From Spirogloea muscicola (taxonomy: Eukaryota; Streptophyta; Zygnematophyceae; Spirogloeales; Spirogloeaceae): DNA of 57,307 nt. The notes under the pieces are model-generated. The model saw only the letters and a program-made list of their open reading frames with translations. It was not told the origin of the DNA and did not search any database. The DNA lies in contig WELB01000209.1 of NCBI GenBank assembly GCA_009602725.1, positions 8,475 to 65,781 on the forward strand. Direction: 5' to 3'. Shown here one piece after another: positions 10,293-21,338 of the stretch. How positions within the stretch are numbered: position 1 is the first letter of the stretch; every line of letters starts with the position of its first letter. The position numbers and the translations under genes were made by a program.

Positions 10293-12269
10293 TATTGCTG
10301 GATCTTGATCATCATCTCCCATTTCGACCCTGCACGAGAGAACATCGTGGAAACCGACGCGTCAGACTACGCAATCGGCTGCATCCTGTCGCAACGGGAC
10401 GACAAAAAGGTTCTGCATCCAGTGGCCTACTACAGTCGGAAACTCAATCCTGCGGAAATCAACTATACCATCCATGATAAAGAGCTTCTTGCCATTGTCC
10501 AAGCTTTCAAGCACTGGCGCGCGTATCTAGAAGGCGCCTCCGCGACCATCCGGGTGTTCAGCGACCACAAAAACCTTGTGTACTTCAACAATCTCAAACA
10601 ACTCTCGCGCCGACAAGCTCGATGGGCGGAGTACCTGGCAGGTTTCGACTTCATCATCGAATATCGCCGAGGCAGCTCCCACGGGAAGGCGGACGCCCTC
10701 TCTCGCCGCCCCGACTATGAATCGGCATCCTCATCGGTCCAACCATGTCCAGTTCCTCTTCGTCTCTGCGCCACCTTCACATTCTCCAATCCACAATTGC
10801 ATCAGCAAATCAAAACAGCCCAGCAACAAGATCCACAATGTCAGCTCTACATCAACCGTCTGCTCCACCCCGCCTCTCCTTCTCCGGACGACCTCGCTTC
10901 CTACTCCCTCCACAACGGCCTCCTACTCTACAACAACCGGCTCTTCATCCCCAACTCGCTCCCCCTCAAGCTGCAGCTGCTGCGACAACACCACGACTCC
11001 CCACAAGCGGGACACTATGGACAATCGAAGACCCACGAGCAACTCTGTCGACACTACTTCTGGCCAGGCATGAGAGACTTCATCAACGAGTACGTGAAAA
11101 CCTGCGACACTTGCAACAGGATCAAGACCCCTCGGCATGCCCCTTACGGACTCCTCCAGCCCTTACCCATTCCACGACGCCCTTGGGCTTCCATCTCCTG
11201 CGACTTCATCACGGATCTCCCCTTGTCTTCCGGCTATGACACCATCCTGGTGGTGGTGGACCGACTCACCAAGATGGCGCACTTCATCCCATGCTGCAAG
11301 AAGGATCCGGCTCCTCACATCGCCCAGCTCTTCCTACACCATGTCTTCAAGCTCCATGGCTTCCCTTCGGACATCGTGAGCGATCGCGACCGCCTCTTCA
11401 CCTCCCAGTTCTGGCGACACCTACTCAAGGCGTGCGGCATCCACAGTTCACTCTCTACTGCGCACCACCCACAGTCGGACGGTCAAACCGAGCGAGTCAA
11501 TCAAGTGCTGGAACAATACCTACGAGCCTACTGCTCCTACCAGCAAGACGACTGGGCACAACTCCTTCCCCTTGCAGAGTTCTCCTACAACAACTCGTTC
11601 CACGTATCCATCAAGCGGACCCCCTTCTACGCTAACTACGGCTACCACCCAGCGACCACCATTGCTCCCACCCGGGCGGATCTAGTACCTCACGCCGCCG
11701 ACTACCTCCATGCATTGGCAGAGACGCAGACCCACCTCAAGACCGCTCTGCAGCAAGCGCAACAACTCCAGTCGCGCTACTACGACCAGCGCCATCTCCC
11801 GGCACCCGAGTACGCCCCCGGCGACAAGGTGTGGCTCCTCCGGCGCCACATCACGAGCTCCCGCCCTAACTCCAAGCTAGACTTCAAGCGGCTCGGCCCC
11901 TACCCTATCCTGGAGAAGGTTGGCCTGCGGGCTTACCGGCTTGACCTAGGACCTCGTGCGCGGCTCCACAACGTCTTCCATGTGTGCCTCCTGGAGCCGT
12001 ACGCCAGCAACACCTTCCCCGGCCGCCACCAAGCTCCCCCGCCTCCGGTCCGCGTGGATGGCGACGACGAGTACGAGGTCGCGGCCGTCCTGAACTCCCG
12101 CTTCCACCGCGGGCGCCTGCAGTACCTCGTCCGGTGGCGGGGCTACGGCGCCAACGACGACACCTGGGAGCCTGCTTCGCACTTGGGGCACGCCCCGGCG
12201 GCAGTTCGCGAGTTCCACGCAGCACACCCCACCAAACCCAAGCCGACGGCCTCGGAGCGGCCATCCTAA
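10119..12269 (+). CDS. Element A pol remnant: RNase H, integrase, chromodomain
   Basis: The open frame of 716 codons starts inside the LTR, but family homology begins near 10318. Order of domains: RNase H ([32 protein letters not shown]), about 10340-10720; integrase zinc finger HHDSPQAGH...CDTC, about 10990-11120; and the integrase core with D (SCDFITDLP), D (VSDRD) and E (DGQTERVNQ) of the DDE triad, about 11190-11510. A C-terminal chromodomain (YLVRWRGYGANDDTWEP), about 12070-12200, marks a chromovirus that targets histone-marked chromatin. No stop interrupts it. Without reverse transcriptase it cannot act alone, though the integrase could in principle be made. The first roughly 65 residues are translated LTR and probably meaningless. 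Confidence 0.9.
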   Translation: MGPHLQQSVSCLLTSRALCTLAPPVIQDALCIVLPVSCSSLAVQLRVLRPRASARRLTYCWILIIISHFDPARENIVETDASDYAIGCILSQRDDKKVLHPVAYYSRKLNPAEINYTIHDKELLAIVQAFKHWRAYLEGASATIRVFSDHKNLVYFNNLKQLSRRQARWAEYLAGFDFIIEYRRGSSHGKADALSRRPDYESASSSVQPCPVPLRLCATFTFSNPQLHQQIKTAQQQDPQCQLYINRLLHPASPSPDDLASYSLHNGLLLYNNRLFIPNSLPLKLQLLRQHHDSPQAGHYGQSKTHEQLCRHYFWPGMRDFINEYVKTCDTCNRIKTPRHAPYGLLQPLPIPRRPWASISCDFITDLPLSSGYDTILVVVDRLTKMAHFIPCCKKDPAPHIAQLFLHHVFKLHGFPSDIVSDRDRLFTSQFWRHLLKACGIHSSLSTAHHPQSDGQTERVNQVLEQYLRAYCSYQQDDWAQLLPLAEFSYNNSFHVSIKRTPFYANYGYHPATTIAPTRADLVPHAADYLHALAETQTHLKTALQQAQQLQSRYYDQRHLPAPEYAPGDKVWLLRRHITSSRPNSKLDFKRLGPYPILEKVGLRAYRLDLGPRARLHNVFHVCLLEPYASNTFPGRHQAPPPPVRVDGDDEYEVAAVLNSRFHRGRLQYLVRWRGYGANDDTWEPASHLGHAPAAVREFHAAHPTKPKPTASERPS

Positions 12270-12277
12270 GGGGGGGG
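12268..12277 (+). promoter_or_regulatory. Polypurine tract of element A
   Basis: AAGGGGGGGG follows the pol stop codon and lies three bases before the 3' LTR, the usual place for the plus-strand primer of reverse transcription. The same tract precedes the LTR at 24023. Confidence 0.75.
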
Positions 12278-12280
12278 TCC

Positions 12281-12697
12281 TGTCATGAATCGCGCCCTAG
12301 CCCGAGCTCGAGCCGGCGCCCCGCGCCCTAAGCCTAAGTCCAGCTTAGTCAGCCCTAACCCTAATTTGGGCTCCTCTAGAGGGTTCCCGAGGGACCCCGG
12401 GCATGGGAACGTCCTCCTGCAACTTCTAGATCTTTACAGAGGCCCTAGTGAGGCTAGGCTATATAAGGAGGGGGGCCCCTCTTGGGCCCCCATCTCAATT
12501 CTCAATGGGCGAGCACTTTCTTCTTGGGCCCCCATCTCCAGCAATCTGTATCCTGCCTGCTCACCTCTCGAGCACTCTGTACTCTTGCCCCTCCATTTTT
12601 CCAAGACGCCTTGTGCATCGTGCTTCCAGTCTCTTGATCCTCGCTCGCAGTCCAGCTCCGCGTCCTAAGGCCCCGGGCCTCCGCCCGCCGCCTTACA
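12281..12697 (+). repeat. Element A 3' LTR with a 42-bp LINE-tail insertion
   Basis: This LTR is 417 bp, exactly 42 bp longer than the 5' LTR. The extra bases are a 25-bp segment (12497-12521) matching the end of the LINE 3' tail, plus a second copy of the 17-bp target TCTTGGGCCCCCATCTC (12480-12496 and 12522-12538). Confidence 0.9.
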
Positions 12698-15251
12698 GAT
12701 ACCACCACACAATTATCCAAGTAGGGCTTGAATAGCTCGTTCATAAGGGCTTGGAAGGTAGCCGGGCATTTGCGAGGCCAGATGAAAGCACGCAACTTCA
12801 CAGCACCTATACCGCGTTGGAAACGCAGTCTTGGGTATGTCCTTGTCTGCATTGCGGACCTGATTGCAGCCACTCCGGAGGTCAGTTTTGCTGAAATGCC
12901 GGGCCCCACGAATTCAATCCAGCAATTCGAGGCAGCGGGTATCTGTTCTTCACCGTCTGTTCGTTCAATGCGCGGTAGTCCACACACATGCGCAGCGACC
13001 CGTCCTTCTTCTTCACGAATAGGATAGGAGCTCCGTATGGGGACTTCGACGGTTGAATAAAACCTTTCTCCAACAGGTCCTCGAGTTGCCGCTTCAACTC
13101 CTTGAGTTCCTTAAATGTCATTTTATAGATGCCTCGGTATGTTGGGTGGCTCCCATCTTCAAGATCAATCTCGTGATCCACCTCCCTCTGGATTTTTAGG
13201 GTTTACCTCCCAAAAGGTCTTCCACCTTTTGGGAGGTCGTCTGGAAAGACGTCCTTAAAGTTCAAACTGATATTTTTGACCTCCGGCACTATATATAGCC
13301 AAATTTCTCCTTGGGAGCTGCGACATCCTTCGCGCTCGTCCTTACCAGTGCCAAAACTAGCGGACCCCCCTTCACGCAAGGCTTCCGAAGCTGAATGGCC
13401 GTCAAAACGGTGTCCCTCTTAGCTGTGGAGTCATCCGTCGGTAAGATTATCGGCTGGCAATCCTTAGCCACCAAGGTGATTTGGTCCTTTGACCAATCTA
13501 TCCGGGGGTTGCGTTTGGCTAGCCACGGCATTCCCAAAACGACGTCATAGGCCGCCAACTTTGTCACGTCCAGTGAGAGATTGTCCTTGTGGTGGCCTAT
13601 TGTGAGCTTCACTGAAGGTGTTGCAAGGGAGTTGTCGTGGCGGAATCCATCGGCAAGAATTACTACGTGATTCTTCCTTGAATTCCGTACGTAGTACTTT
13701 GTCTTTCATAAAGGCTTCCGATACGAAGTTGCCAGATGATCCACTATCCACCAAACCACTATAGGCTCTCCCATCAAGACTCCCTTGAGCCTTATGGGGT
13801 TTTCCCTTCCACAGTCAGCCCTTTGCACGATGCTTAATCCACAACCGAATTCGTCTGCTGGTCATTATCAGCTGTCTTTGGAGACGAGCTTCTCAGTGCA
13901 GCCACGATGGCTCTTCCTTGTATCGTCGAGGTATCTTTAACGTCCTGTGACTCCATGCAAGGGGCCATTCTGTCGAAAGATAGTTGTGGTCCTCCAACAC
14001 CGACGCCAATGGGGGCTCTGCCGCTTACTGACGTGGTCGATCCGATCCGATCCCGTTCCCCCGGTCTATGGCACTTGCGACTCTCTAGCTAGGTGCCCGA
14101 CTTCCTTGCAATTGAAGCACCGGTTTTCGTTGCGGAGTTTGACTAATTTGTCACCACTGAGCCTGGGACCCATCCAATAGTTGGCCCTTACCCCTCTTGT
14201 ATAGGATGCCTGCCTAGCCATTTTCTGTAACTCCTTGTAGCTTTTCTTGATCCAGGGCGGCCTAGGTCTACTTCCTTCAACTTCTTCTGAGCGGACTTGG
14301 GAGTAAAGAGCATCCACCCGAATAGCCATCCGTACCATCTCATCGAATGTCTCTGGTGCCCTGATGTCTACCTCCTTCTTGATGCTGAATCTGAGGCCCC
14401 GCACAAAGCGGTCCTTTCTTTCCACTTCGCTGACATCGGGAATCTCCAGAAGCAAGGTCTGGAATCTCTGGACATACTCCTGTACTGTTCCAATTTGCCG
14501 AAGCACAGCCAGTTTGTCCTTGGCGATGCGGATGGGGTCAACGGGCATAAATTGGGCCTTGAGCCTCGTCTGAATCTCATCCCATGAGAAATTGCCTACT
14601 TCCGACTCCACAATGGTTCTCCACCAGATAACAACATTCCCTCGTAGAAAAGTGGAGACAACGATCGGTTTCTCCTCCATTTGTACCTTCGATAGTGTAA
14701 GGTACTGGCCCGTTTGGAAAAGCCATGCCCTGACATCACCGTCGCCAGTGAAGAAATCTGGTTTCGCCGGTTTCAGAGTAGCGAGCCCTCTGTTTAAGGC
14801 TCGCACTTCGCTTGCCTCATTGGAAAAAAAAGAAGCTTGCCCAAGTCTTCCTTTTGCTTTATTAAACTCCTGCCAGGTCATTCCGTTCAGCTTTGAGTCG
14901 TTGGACCTCCGCCAACAGGAGTTCCATGGCAGAGATGGCCGCCTGGTTGCGTGCCATGTCCACACCGTCTCCTGGGTCCGCTTCACTCTCATCCCCGACC
15001 GGGTCGGTTTCCAAGAGCGCCCCTCTGCCATGTTCACCGGCGCCCAACAGCTGCGGCCCGCTAGGACCAGTGGACTCCCCCACGATAGCTGCGAGCGGGA
15101 CATCCAGCCGCTCACTCGTGGGGGTGGTGGCCACTGCATCCGGCCGCTCGCTCGCAGGGGTGGTGGCCACGGTATTCGGCCGCTCGCTTGCAGGGGTGGT
15201 GTTCAATGCGACCGCTCCCTTTTGCTTCTTGGCACCCTTCTTGCCTGCCAT
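12698..15251 (-). pseudogene. Family B Ty3/gypsy gag-pol remnant
   Basis: Read on the minus strand from 15251. Gag starts MAGKKGAKKQKG with a three-fold TTPASERP repeat. After a frameshift near 14870 it continues with a retrotransposon Gag domain (DFFTGDGDVRAWLFQ, WDEIQTRLKAQF, EYVQRFQTLL) and a zinc knuckle CFNCKEVGHLARES, whose last Cys is replaced by Ser. Next comes an aspartic protease (VDSGSSGNFVSEAF; DVVLGMPWL), about 13290-13760, with a frameshift near 13670. The reverse transcriptase N-terminus ([38 protein letters not shown]) is at about 12930-13180, followed by a broken frame to 12700. RNase H and integrase are absent, cut at the element A insertion. Several frameshifts make it non-functional. 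Confidence 0.85.
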
Positions 15252-15291
15252 TGACGCGTCCCACCCTGTGGTTGCGTTGAAAGGCCTGTTA

Positions 15292-15303
15292 CCTCTGATA
15301 CCA
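15292..15303 (-). promoter_or_regulatory. Primer-binding site of family B element
   Basis: The minus strand reads TGGTATCAGAGG, which matches 11 of 12 bases of the usual initiator-tRNA-Met PBS (TGGTATCAGAGC). It lies just outside gag, at the inner edge of the presumed 5' LTR. Confidence 0.8.
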
Positions 15304-16241
15304 CTATAAGAAATGAGGATCGTCAAGCGCTTTCCTTGAGGCCGCGTGTCGCAAAGCAAGGGTCCGAGCTAAGTAATCAGTGGGTCAAGACAAGCCAATA
15401 AGATATCGGTTGAGTTGCAAAAAATTTGTCACACAGGTGTCGTTGGGGAGGGGGGCCGGCCCCAGCACAAGTTGCTTCTACTCCTCATATACCAACCACA
15501 TCGAGGTTTTGCGGAGCCCTGCCTCCGGCCTCATTATTAAGCGCCCGGCCACTTGTTACAAGCCCTCACAGAATATCCGCCGGTGGCCGGCGCCTCCGTT
15601 GCTGGAGTCGCCGCCGGGAACCCGTGCCTAATACCAATACTAGTAGAGTTCTAACACTAGGAGTCCAGATTCCAAAATGGGGCATGTGCCGCCGTCGCGC
15701 ATTGAAAGTTCAGGTTTGCGCTTTCTCCATTGTTGCGCGTCGTCCTTCGCCCGACTGGTGAGGTGGTTGGTCTCTTCAATGAAGGGCCTCCTCAATACCC
15801 TCCACCTATCATTCCCATGATAATGATGTTCATCTATGTAACTTCGTTACGCCCTCCGCACACCTTATCATCGGTCAGGCAAAGAATTACCTGGGTTTTG
15901 GGGGCTGGCCATTTGGCCTTTTTGGCACCCCAGGTCTCAAGGCCAGTGTAGCCAAAGACCGTCTGAAGGCCAGTGTAGCCCGACTGTAATACTACCATTA
16001 CCTACCTTTACCCGCCGCTAGACTGGCCGGTACCCGCCATCACTCGTCAAGGTGGGGGCACACTCATCGAAACGGGCGTAGGGCTTTTCGGCTTCTCTTG
16101 GGCTTCATTTGAGCGGTTCGGCCGGCAGGAAGGGCTGCTTGCCGTTGATGGGGGAAGGCACGGCGGCGGATCGGATGGTGCTCCGACATCAACAAGCTTG
16201 GTGCGAATCTCTCCTGACTGACGTGGAGCCGGAGGTGACCT
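15304..16241 (-). repeat. Probable 5' LTR region of family B, edges unresolved
   Basis: This stretch lies directly outside the PBS, where the 5' LTR of the minus-strand B element should be. No second copy exists in the window for comparison, so its outer edge is unknown, and part of it may be unrelated DNA. No ORF with a family motif was seen. Confidence 0.45.
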
Positions 16242-17220
16242 TGTAACGTTTCCTCCGTTTGAGGGTGCCAACGGTGCGCGATAACTTTACATGAGCGTAG
16301 CGTATCTACCGTTTGGAGCCCAAACAGTGCGGGTAGCTTGGCTGCACTCCGTGTAGCTAAATACGGTTCGAGGGTCCCGGGCTCCGTACCCTGTACGCAC
16401 CCCTCGGGCTCACGCCCTGCGGGCTGGCCGGGTGGGTCAGCTCTCCCTCAGGCCGGCGCCCCGCGGGCTGGCCGGATTGACCAGCTCTCTCGGCCTCACG
16501 GCTGCATGGCCTCGGTCCTGTGTCCGCATGGCCTCAGTCCCTTGGCCCCGTGAGCCAGGCTATTGGCCTGGCGCGCCACCTCCTTGGCGCTAGTCACACT
16601 GCAGCGCGCCAGTCCCTTGGACTCGCGGCCCGGCCTTTTGGCGCTAGTCCCTTGAACTCGTGCTACAAGCCTCGCCAGTCCCTTGGACTCGCGCGCCGGC
16701 CTCTTGGCGCTACTCCTTTGAACTCGTGCTACAGGCCTCTGGCCCTGTGTGCCAGCCTGTTGTATTTGTCGTTTCCCCTTGTCAGGCCCGCCCCTCCGAG
16801 GGAGGGCCCTGGGGGCGACCCTCGTCATACCCTCAGGGGAGGGGTGGCAGGAGAACCGCTATAAGTAGTAGGCCTTGGCCAGACTCCGGAGTCCGACCAA
16901 CGCCCGAGAGAGACACAGCCCTGCTGCTGCCTAGCCAGCCCCGCTGCTGCCTGCTGCCGCCGCCGCCACAGCTCTGCTGCTGCCGTCTGCTGCCAGCCCG
17001 TCGCCGCAGCTCATCGCTGCGGGCCCTGCCGGCTCTCTGTAAGTCTTTTGGTAGAGTCACCGCCCTAGGGCGGTGCCTCAGGTTAAGACTTCCGCTGCGC
17101 TCTGTGCGCGTATGTGCGTTGGCGTTCTCGTGTATGAGGGTTGTCTCCAAAACAACCTATGCTCGAATCCAAACCAGGACAATCTGACTCTAACTGTGTA
17201 AGTAGAGCAGAGATGTCACA
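16242..17220 (+). repeat. LTR type C, complete copy
   Basis: 979 bp beginning TGTAACGTTTCCTCC and ending AGAGATGTCACA. The inverted copy 25649-26652 and the partial copy 36297-36943 share its start and end. The 36297 copy is followed by an initiator-tRNA PBS, which proves these are LTRs. It is rich in GGCGCGCCA-type and CTTGGACTCG repeats between 16500 and 16760. Confidence 0.85.
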
Positions 17221-17694
17221 CCGCCCCTCCAGGGGCCGGACCTTGGGGCTACCCTCGTCACACCTTCCGGGGAGGGGTGGCAGGTGGAAGGCTATCAGTA
17301 GTAGGCCGAGGTCAGACTCTTCAGTCAGACCAGTGACGCCCACAAAGAGGCATAGCCCTGCTTGCCTGCTACCGCAGCCGCCGCCCCAGCTCTGCTGCCG
17401 CCGTTCCTGCCCAGCCCGTCGCCGCAGCCCGTCGCTGCGAACGTCGTCGGCCCTCCGTAAGTGCCACGGTTGCGCCCCCTCTGGGGCCAGCAACTAATTT
17501 CAGACCCTCTGTAGAGTCGCCGCCTTCTGGCGGCGCCTTAGTGTAAGACTTCCGCTGTGCTATGTGATTCACTTGAGTTCACCGTGTGCGTTGGCGCTCC
17601 ACTATGTACGGGGGTAGTTCCTAAACCCCCTAGCTTCGAACTCAATAAGGACGTACTATAACCTAACAGCGTACATAGGGATCAGGACGTCACA
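17221..17694 (+). repeat. 5'-truncated, diverged LTR-C-like copy
   Basis: It aligns with the 3' half of LTR-C (CCGCCCCTCC...GGACC; AGTAGGCC; GTCGCCGCAGC; AAGACTTCCGCTG) and ends GGACGTCACA. It abuts the complete LTR-C head to tail. The subfamily is closest to the copy split at 20494-20963 and 24398-24618. Confidence 0.7.
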
Positions 17695-17699
17695 GTCCA

Positions 17700-20493
17700 G
17701 GACGTTCCCTGTAAAGGATGTGGCGGCCGGAATGCGCTCCGGCCTCCCCACCTGTTTTGGTGCTCGAGGATGCCGACCATAATCCAGGAAGAATGGTGTT
17801 CACTCGGTGAACTCATGCCAGGAGATGTTCACGGCATACTCAGCCGGAGCAACGTACGCATCCCATTCACTTTGACTTGGGGTTACGGTATGCCGGAGCA
17901 TGTCTTCCCAAGGCCCGAATCATCCTCTCATTTTAACCGTCACTTTGAGGGTGGAAGGCAGTGGACATGGATTGATGGGTACCAACCAGCCTGCATACTG
18001 CTTACAAGAAGTTTCCGTTTAACGGGGGTCACGGTCAGAGACAACCCGCTCGGAAAACCCATGCAGTTTTCATACTCGTCACGAGAATACTGGCAGATTC
18101 CTTGGTAGATACACAGGTGGTTGTAGGAGCAAAGTGCACCATTTAATTCAGACGGTCCACGAACCGCATCGAAGCGTTTACGCGTCTTGGGCAGGTGCAT
18201 GAATAATTCAACACTCGCATCTGCCCAATTCTGCTGAGAAATCGCCAGAGGCTCGAGTAAGCCGGCCGGCATCACAGAGCTGGCCTTACTACGCTGGCAC
18301 GTAACACAACTTCGCACAAAGGAGTATATTTGGGCCGAACAACCCGGCCACCAGAACAGACAGCTTACTGCCTTCTTGGTCTTTCCAACACCCAGATGAC
18401 CAGTGTAGGCTGTCGCATGCAACTCCTGTATGATGCTAGTGCGCAAGGCATTGCAGTCTGGAACTGAAATGGCGTTACCTTGCCAATTGAAGCCATTGTC
18501 GTCTTTATTTCTGCGTACATGGGATGCATCAGCAAACCAGGGGTCTGTGCCATGCCCGTCACGAATACGCATGTAGAGCTCAGAGGGTTGGAGGTGGGTT
18601 GCCGAGGGACGCCACGAGTAGGACGCACGAATGCATGACCTCCTGAAGTATGCAAGGCAGCCACCTGAGCAGCCCTGCATTTTGGCGGCCCACCGGATCT
18701 GCGACAGGCCGGTACAACCACTGGAAACGAAATGATGCCATACTTTCTGCCCACCGAGCTTGACGCCGGCTCAAGTGCTGTTGTGAGTGAGAGTAGGTCA
18801 ACGGGCAATGACCCGTGACGACCGTAGATTCAACTCCCTCAAGATAGCAGCGCCACACATGTAGGGCGTGCACAACAGCCAAGAGCTCTTGCGGTCCCGA
18901 AGTATAAAGAAGCTCTGCAGGACAAAGCAGGCGACTTTCAAACGCTACGGGATGTCCCTCTTGCAATATAATGGCACGAATGCCGGTCGAGGCGTCACCG
19001 ATTAGCTCATACGGTACGCCTTCTTGAGGTAAGGTCAAGACGGACGGTGACGTGGGAGCCCCTTGAATAACCTCAAATGCCTCTTGGCATTCAGATGCCC
19101 ACTCCCAGGGAGCATCGTTGGGCTTCGTAAGAGGCAGCGCCATATTCTCATACCCCTGAGGAATTTGCGAAATACTCTGCGAACCCCAAAAAGCAGTGAA
19201 AATGCGGCACACTCCGCGGCACAGGCCAGTCCTTCACGACAGCAGTCTTTTTCGGGTGAACGCAAACCCCATCTTTATCGACGACATGCCCTAAGTATGC
19301 CAACTCTGGTTTGTGAAACACAAACTTGGACCTATTGGCGTACAACTAACTTTCACGGAGCAACTGCAGCACACGGCGCAGGTGCACCACTTTATTTTTA
19401 GGCGTTTTACTGAATACCAGAAGTTTGTCCAAAAACCCAAGCACGTAGTCGTACAACAGGGTACCAAAGACGTCATTCGTCACAACTTGGAATGTGGCAG
19501 GTGCATTGCTCAAACCAAGACTGAGCACCTTGGCCTGGAAATGCCCAAGTGGCGTACGATAGGCCGACTTCGGGACATCATCAGGAGTGATACGTGTTTG
19601 GTGATAACCGCTTTGCAAGTCAGTACACTGTAGCTCCAGCAAGAATATCAAAGAGAACATCAATGCGCGGCAAAGGTTAGCGATTTTTGACAGTGAGCTT
19701 GTTCAGAGCTCGATAGTCGATGCACATCCGAAGATCACCATGTTTCTTCTTGACGCTTAGGATGGGTGCACCGTACGGGGACTGAGAATGCTCAATGTGC
19801 CCGTTGGCAAGCAGGTCCTCCACTTGAGCCTGCATAGCTCGAGACTCAAGCGAACTCAGTCGATACATGGGACGGTAACGCGGATTAGCGCCAGGCTCCA
19901 ATGGAATCATCTGAGCAACGCGTCGATCAGGATACGGAAGAGTATCAGGAAACATAGTCGAGTACTCGGCCAGCAACTGATAAAGAACCGCGCCGAGGCC
20001 TCAGCACTCACATCAGAGTCAGAGGGAGACTCAGCACTGCGCCAACACAGCAGTGGCTGGCGCTGGTACCTTGCGAAGAAGCAGCTTCAGCTGTACAGCT
20101 GTCAGCAGGATAGAAGTGTCCTCGAGTGGTGGCGGTAGACTAGTAACATCATTTTGTAAGACAAATCGGCGTGACCCACGCTGCACAGTGCAAGTAAGCT
20201 GATCAAAGTCCAAGAGGGCTGACTCAGACAAAGCCAATCATCACCCAGGATCACATGAAAGACTGCAGCCAGCTCGACTGCGTAACAAGACACCTGAGTC
20301 CTGTTCTCTTGAATGAGAATCGGAAATGAGCAGATGCCCAATACAAAAGCCTGCTGGCCATTAGCCATCATCGCTTGCAGGACTTCGACGGGTCGGATGA
20401 CCAAGCCTCTTGACCTCACACAAAGTCCTTACACAGGAAACTGTCGCTCTTGAATTTATCATATCAGGATTCGAGCAGGATGACGAGCCGCTG
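17700..20493 (-). pseudogene. Family D Ty3/gypsy pol remnant (left part of a split element)
   Basis: Minus-strand order is protease, reverse transcriptase, RNase H, integrase. The RT start has [32 protein letters not shown] (19677-19850) and LQSGYHQTRITPDD (about 19600). Its catalytic YxDD region reads FLDKLLVFSK, so the second Asp is lost. Then PELAYLGHVVDKDG (19270-19310), RNase H ([26 protein letters not shown]) and an integrase with a zinc finger (HATAYTGHLGVGKTKKA...CVTCQRSK). The integrase core contains frameshifts, with VSDRD and AFHPQSDG readable only in shifted frames near 17950-18070. The protease half reads MANGQQAFVLG and VILGDDWL. The upstream Gag of the same element appears to resume at 24619. 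Confidence 0.85.
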
Positions 20494-20963
20494 TGTAACG
20501 TCCCCGCCGTTAGCGTGCCAACGGTGCCGGCAACTATCCACTATCGTCTCGTCACCTTTGGGGCGTCCCCACCGGTGTCAGTTAATTCGCTGCACCCTGT
20601 GTAGCTATTCCCGTTGTCGGGCGAGTCCAGCCGAGGGTGGGCCCCTGGGGCTCCCCTCGTCACCCACGCTACTTCGTGTCCCCATTGTTGGGGCCCGTCC
20701 CTCCGAGGGTGGGCCCTGGGACGACCCTCGTCACACCCTCGGGGCGATGGGGGGGGGGGGGGGGGGGGCAGGTGGAACACTGTCCGTACTTGGCCGAGGC
20801 CAGCCTGCTCAGTTGGACCCGTGACGCCGAGGGAGGCACAGCCCTGCTTGCCTGCTGGCGTAGCCGCCGCCACAGCCCTTCTGCTAATGTCTGCTGCTCA
20901 GCCCGGCGCCGCAGCTCGTCGCTGCAGCCATCGGCGGCTCTCCATAAGTGCCATGCTTGCGCC
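20494..20963 (+). repeat. LTR-C-like copy, left part (interrupted)
   Basis: Starts TGTAACGTCCCCGCC and runs to GCTTGCGCC, where element A is inserted. The sequence resumes at 24398 with GCGCCCCATCTGG. The uninterrupted relative at 17460-17480 reads TTGCGCCCCCTCTGG, which confirms the join. It includes a G20 homopolymer at 20749-20768. Confidence 0.8.
20749..20768 (+). repeat. G20 homopolymer
   Basis: Twenty consecutive G inside the LTR-C-like copy, where related LTRs have only GGGGAGGGG. It may be a true slippage expansion or an assembly artefact. A second G20 ends the window. Confidence 0.8.
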
Positions 20964-21338
20964 TGTCATGAATCGCGCCCTAGCCCGAGCTCGAGCCGGC
21001 GCCCCGCGCCCTAAGCCTAAATCCAGCCTAGTCAGCCCTAACCCTAATCTGGGCTCCTCTAGAGGGTTCCCGAGGGACCCCGGGCATGGGAACGTCCTCC
21101 TGCAACTTCTAGATTTTTACAGAGGCCCTAGTGAGGCTAGGCTATATAAGGAGGGGGGCCCCTCTTGGGCCCCCATCTCCAGCAATCTGTATCCTGCCTG
21201 CTCACCTCTCGAGCACTCTGTACTCTTGCCCCTCCAGTAATCCAAGACGCCTTGTGCATCGTGCTTCCAGTCTCTTGATCCTCGCTCGCAGTCCAGCTCC
21301 GCGTCCTAAGGCCCCGGGCCTCCGCCCGCCGCCTTACA
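20964..21338 (+). repeat. Element A 5' LTR (nested copy)
   Basis: 375 bp, TGTCATG...CTTACA, nearly identical to 9918-10292. The TATA box TATATAA is kept. Confidence 0.9.

Larger units (their letters stand above)
9918..12697 (+). mobile_element. Family A Ty3/gypsy chromovirus, internally deleted
   Basis: Two LTRs flank one pol-derived ORF. The 5' LTR is 9918-10292 (375 bp, TGTCATG...CTTACA) and the 3' LTR is 12281-12697. Gag, protease and most of the reverse transcriptase are missing: the sequence jumps from the first bases after the 5' LTR straight into the RNase H region at about 10310. Possible 5-bp target duplications are GGTAC/GATAC. Compared with the 28925 copy, which keeps gag, this is a different internal deletion of the same family. 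Confidence 0.9.

Noticed and set aside
12698-12702. GATAC as proof of a target duplication for the first A element
   Set aside because: It matches the left flank GGTAC in only four of five bases, and the two outer flanks do not join into one continuous B element. Kept only as a possibility.
16500-16760. Short CTTGGACTCG-type repeats as an independent satellite
   Set aside because: They are internal to LTR type C and occur in the inverted LTR copy at 26150-26300 as well.
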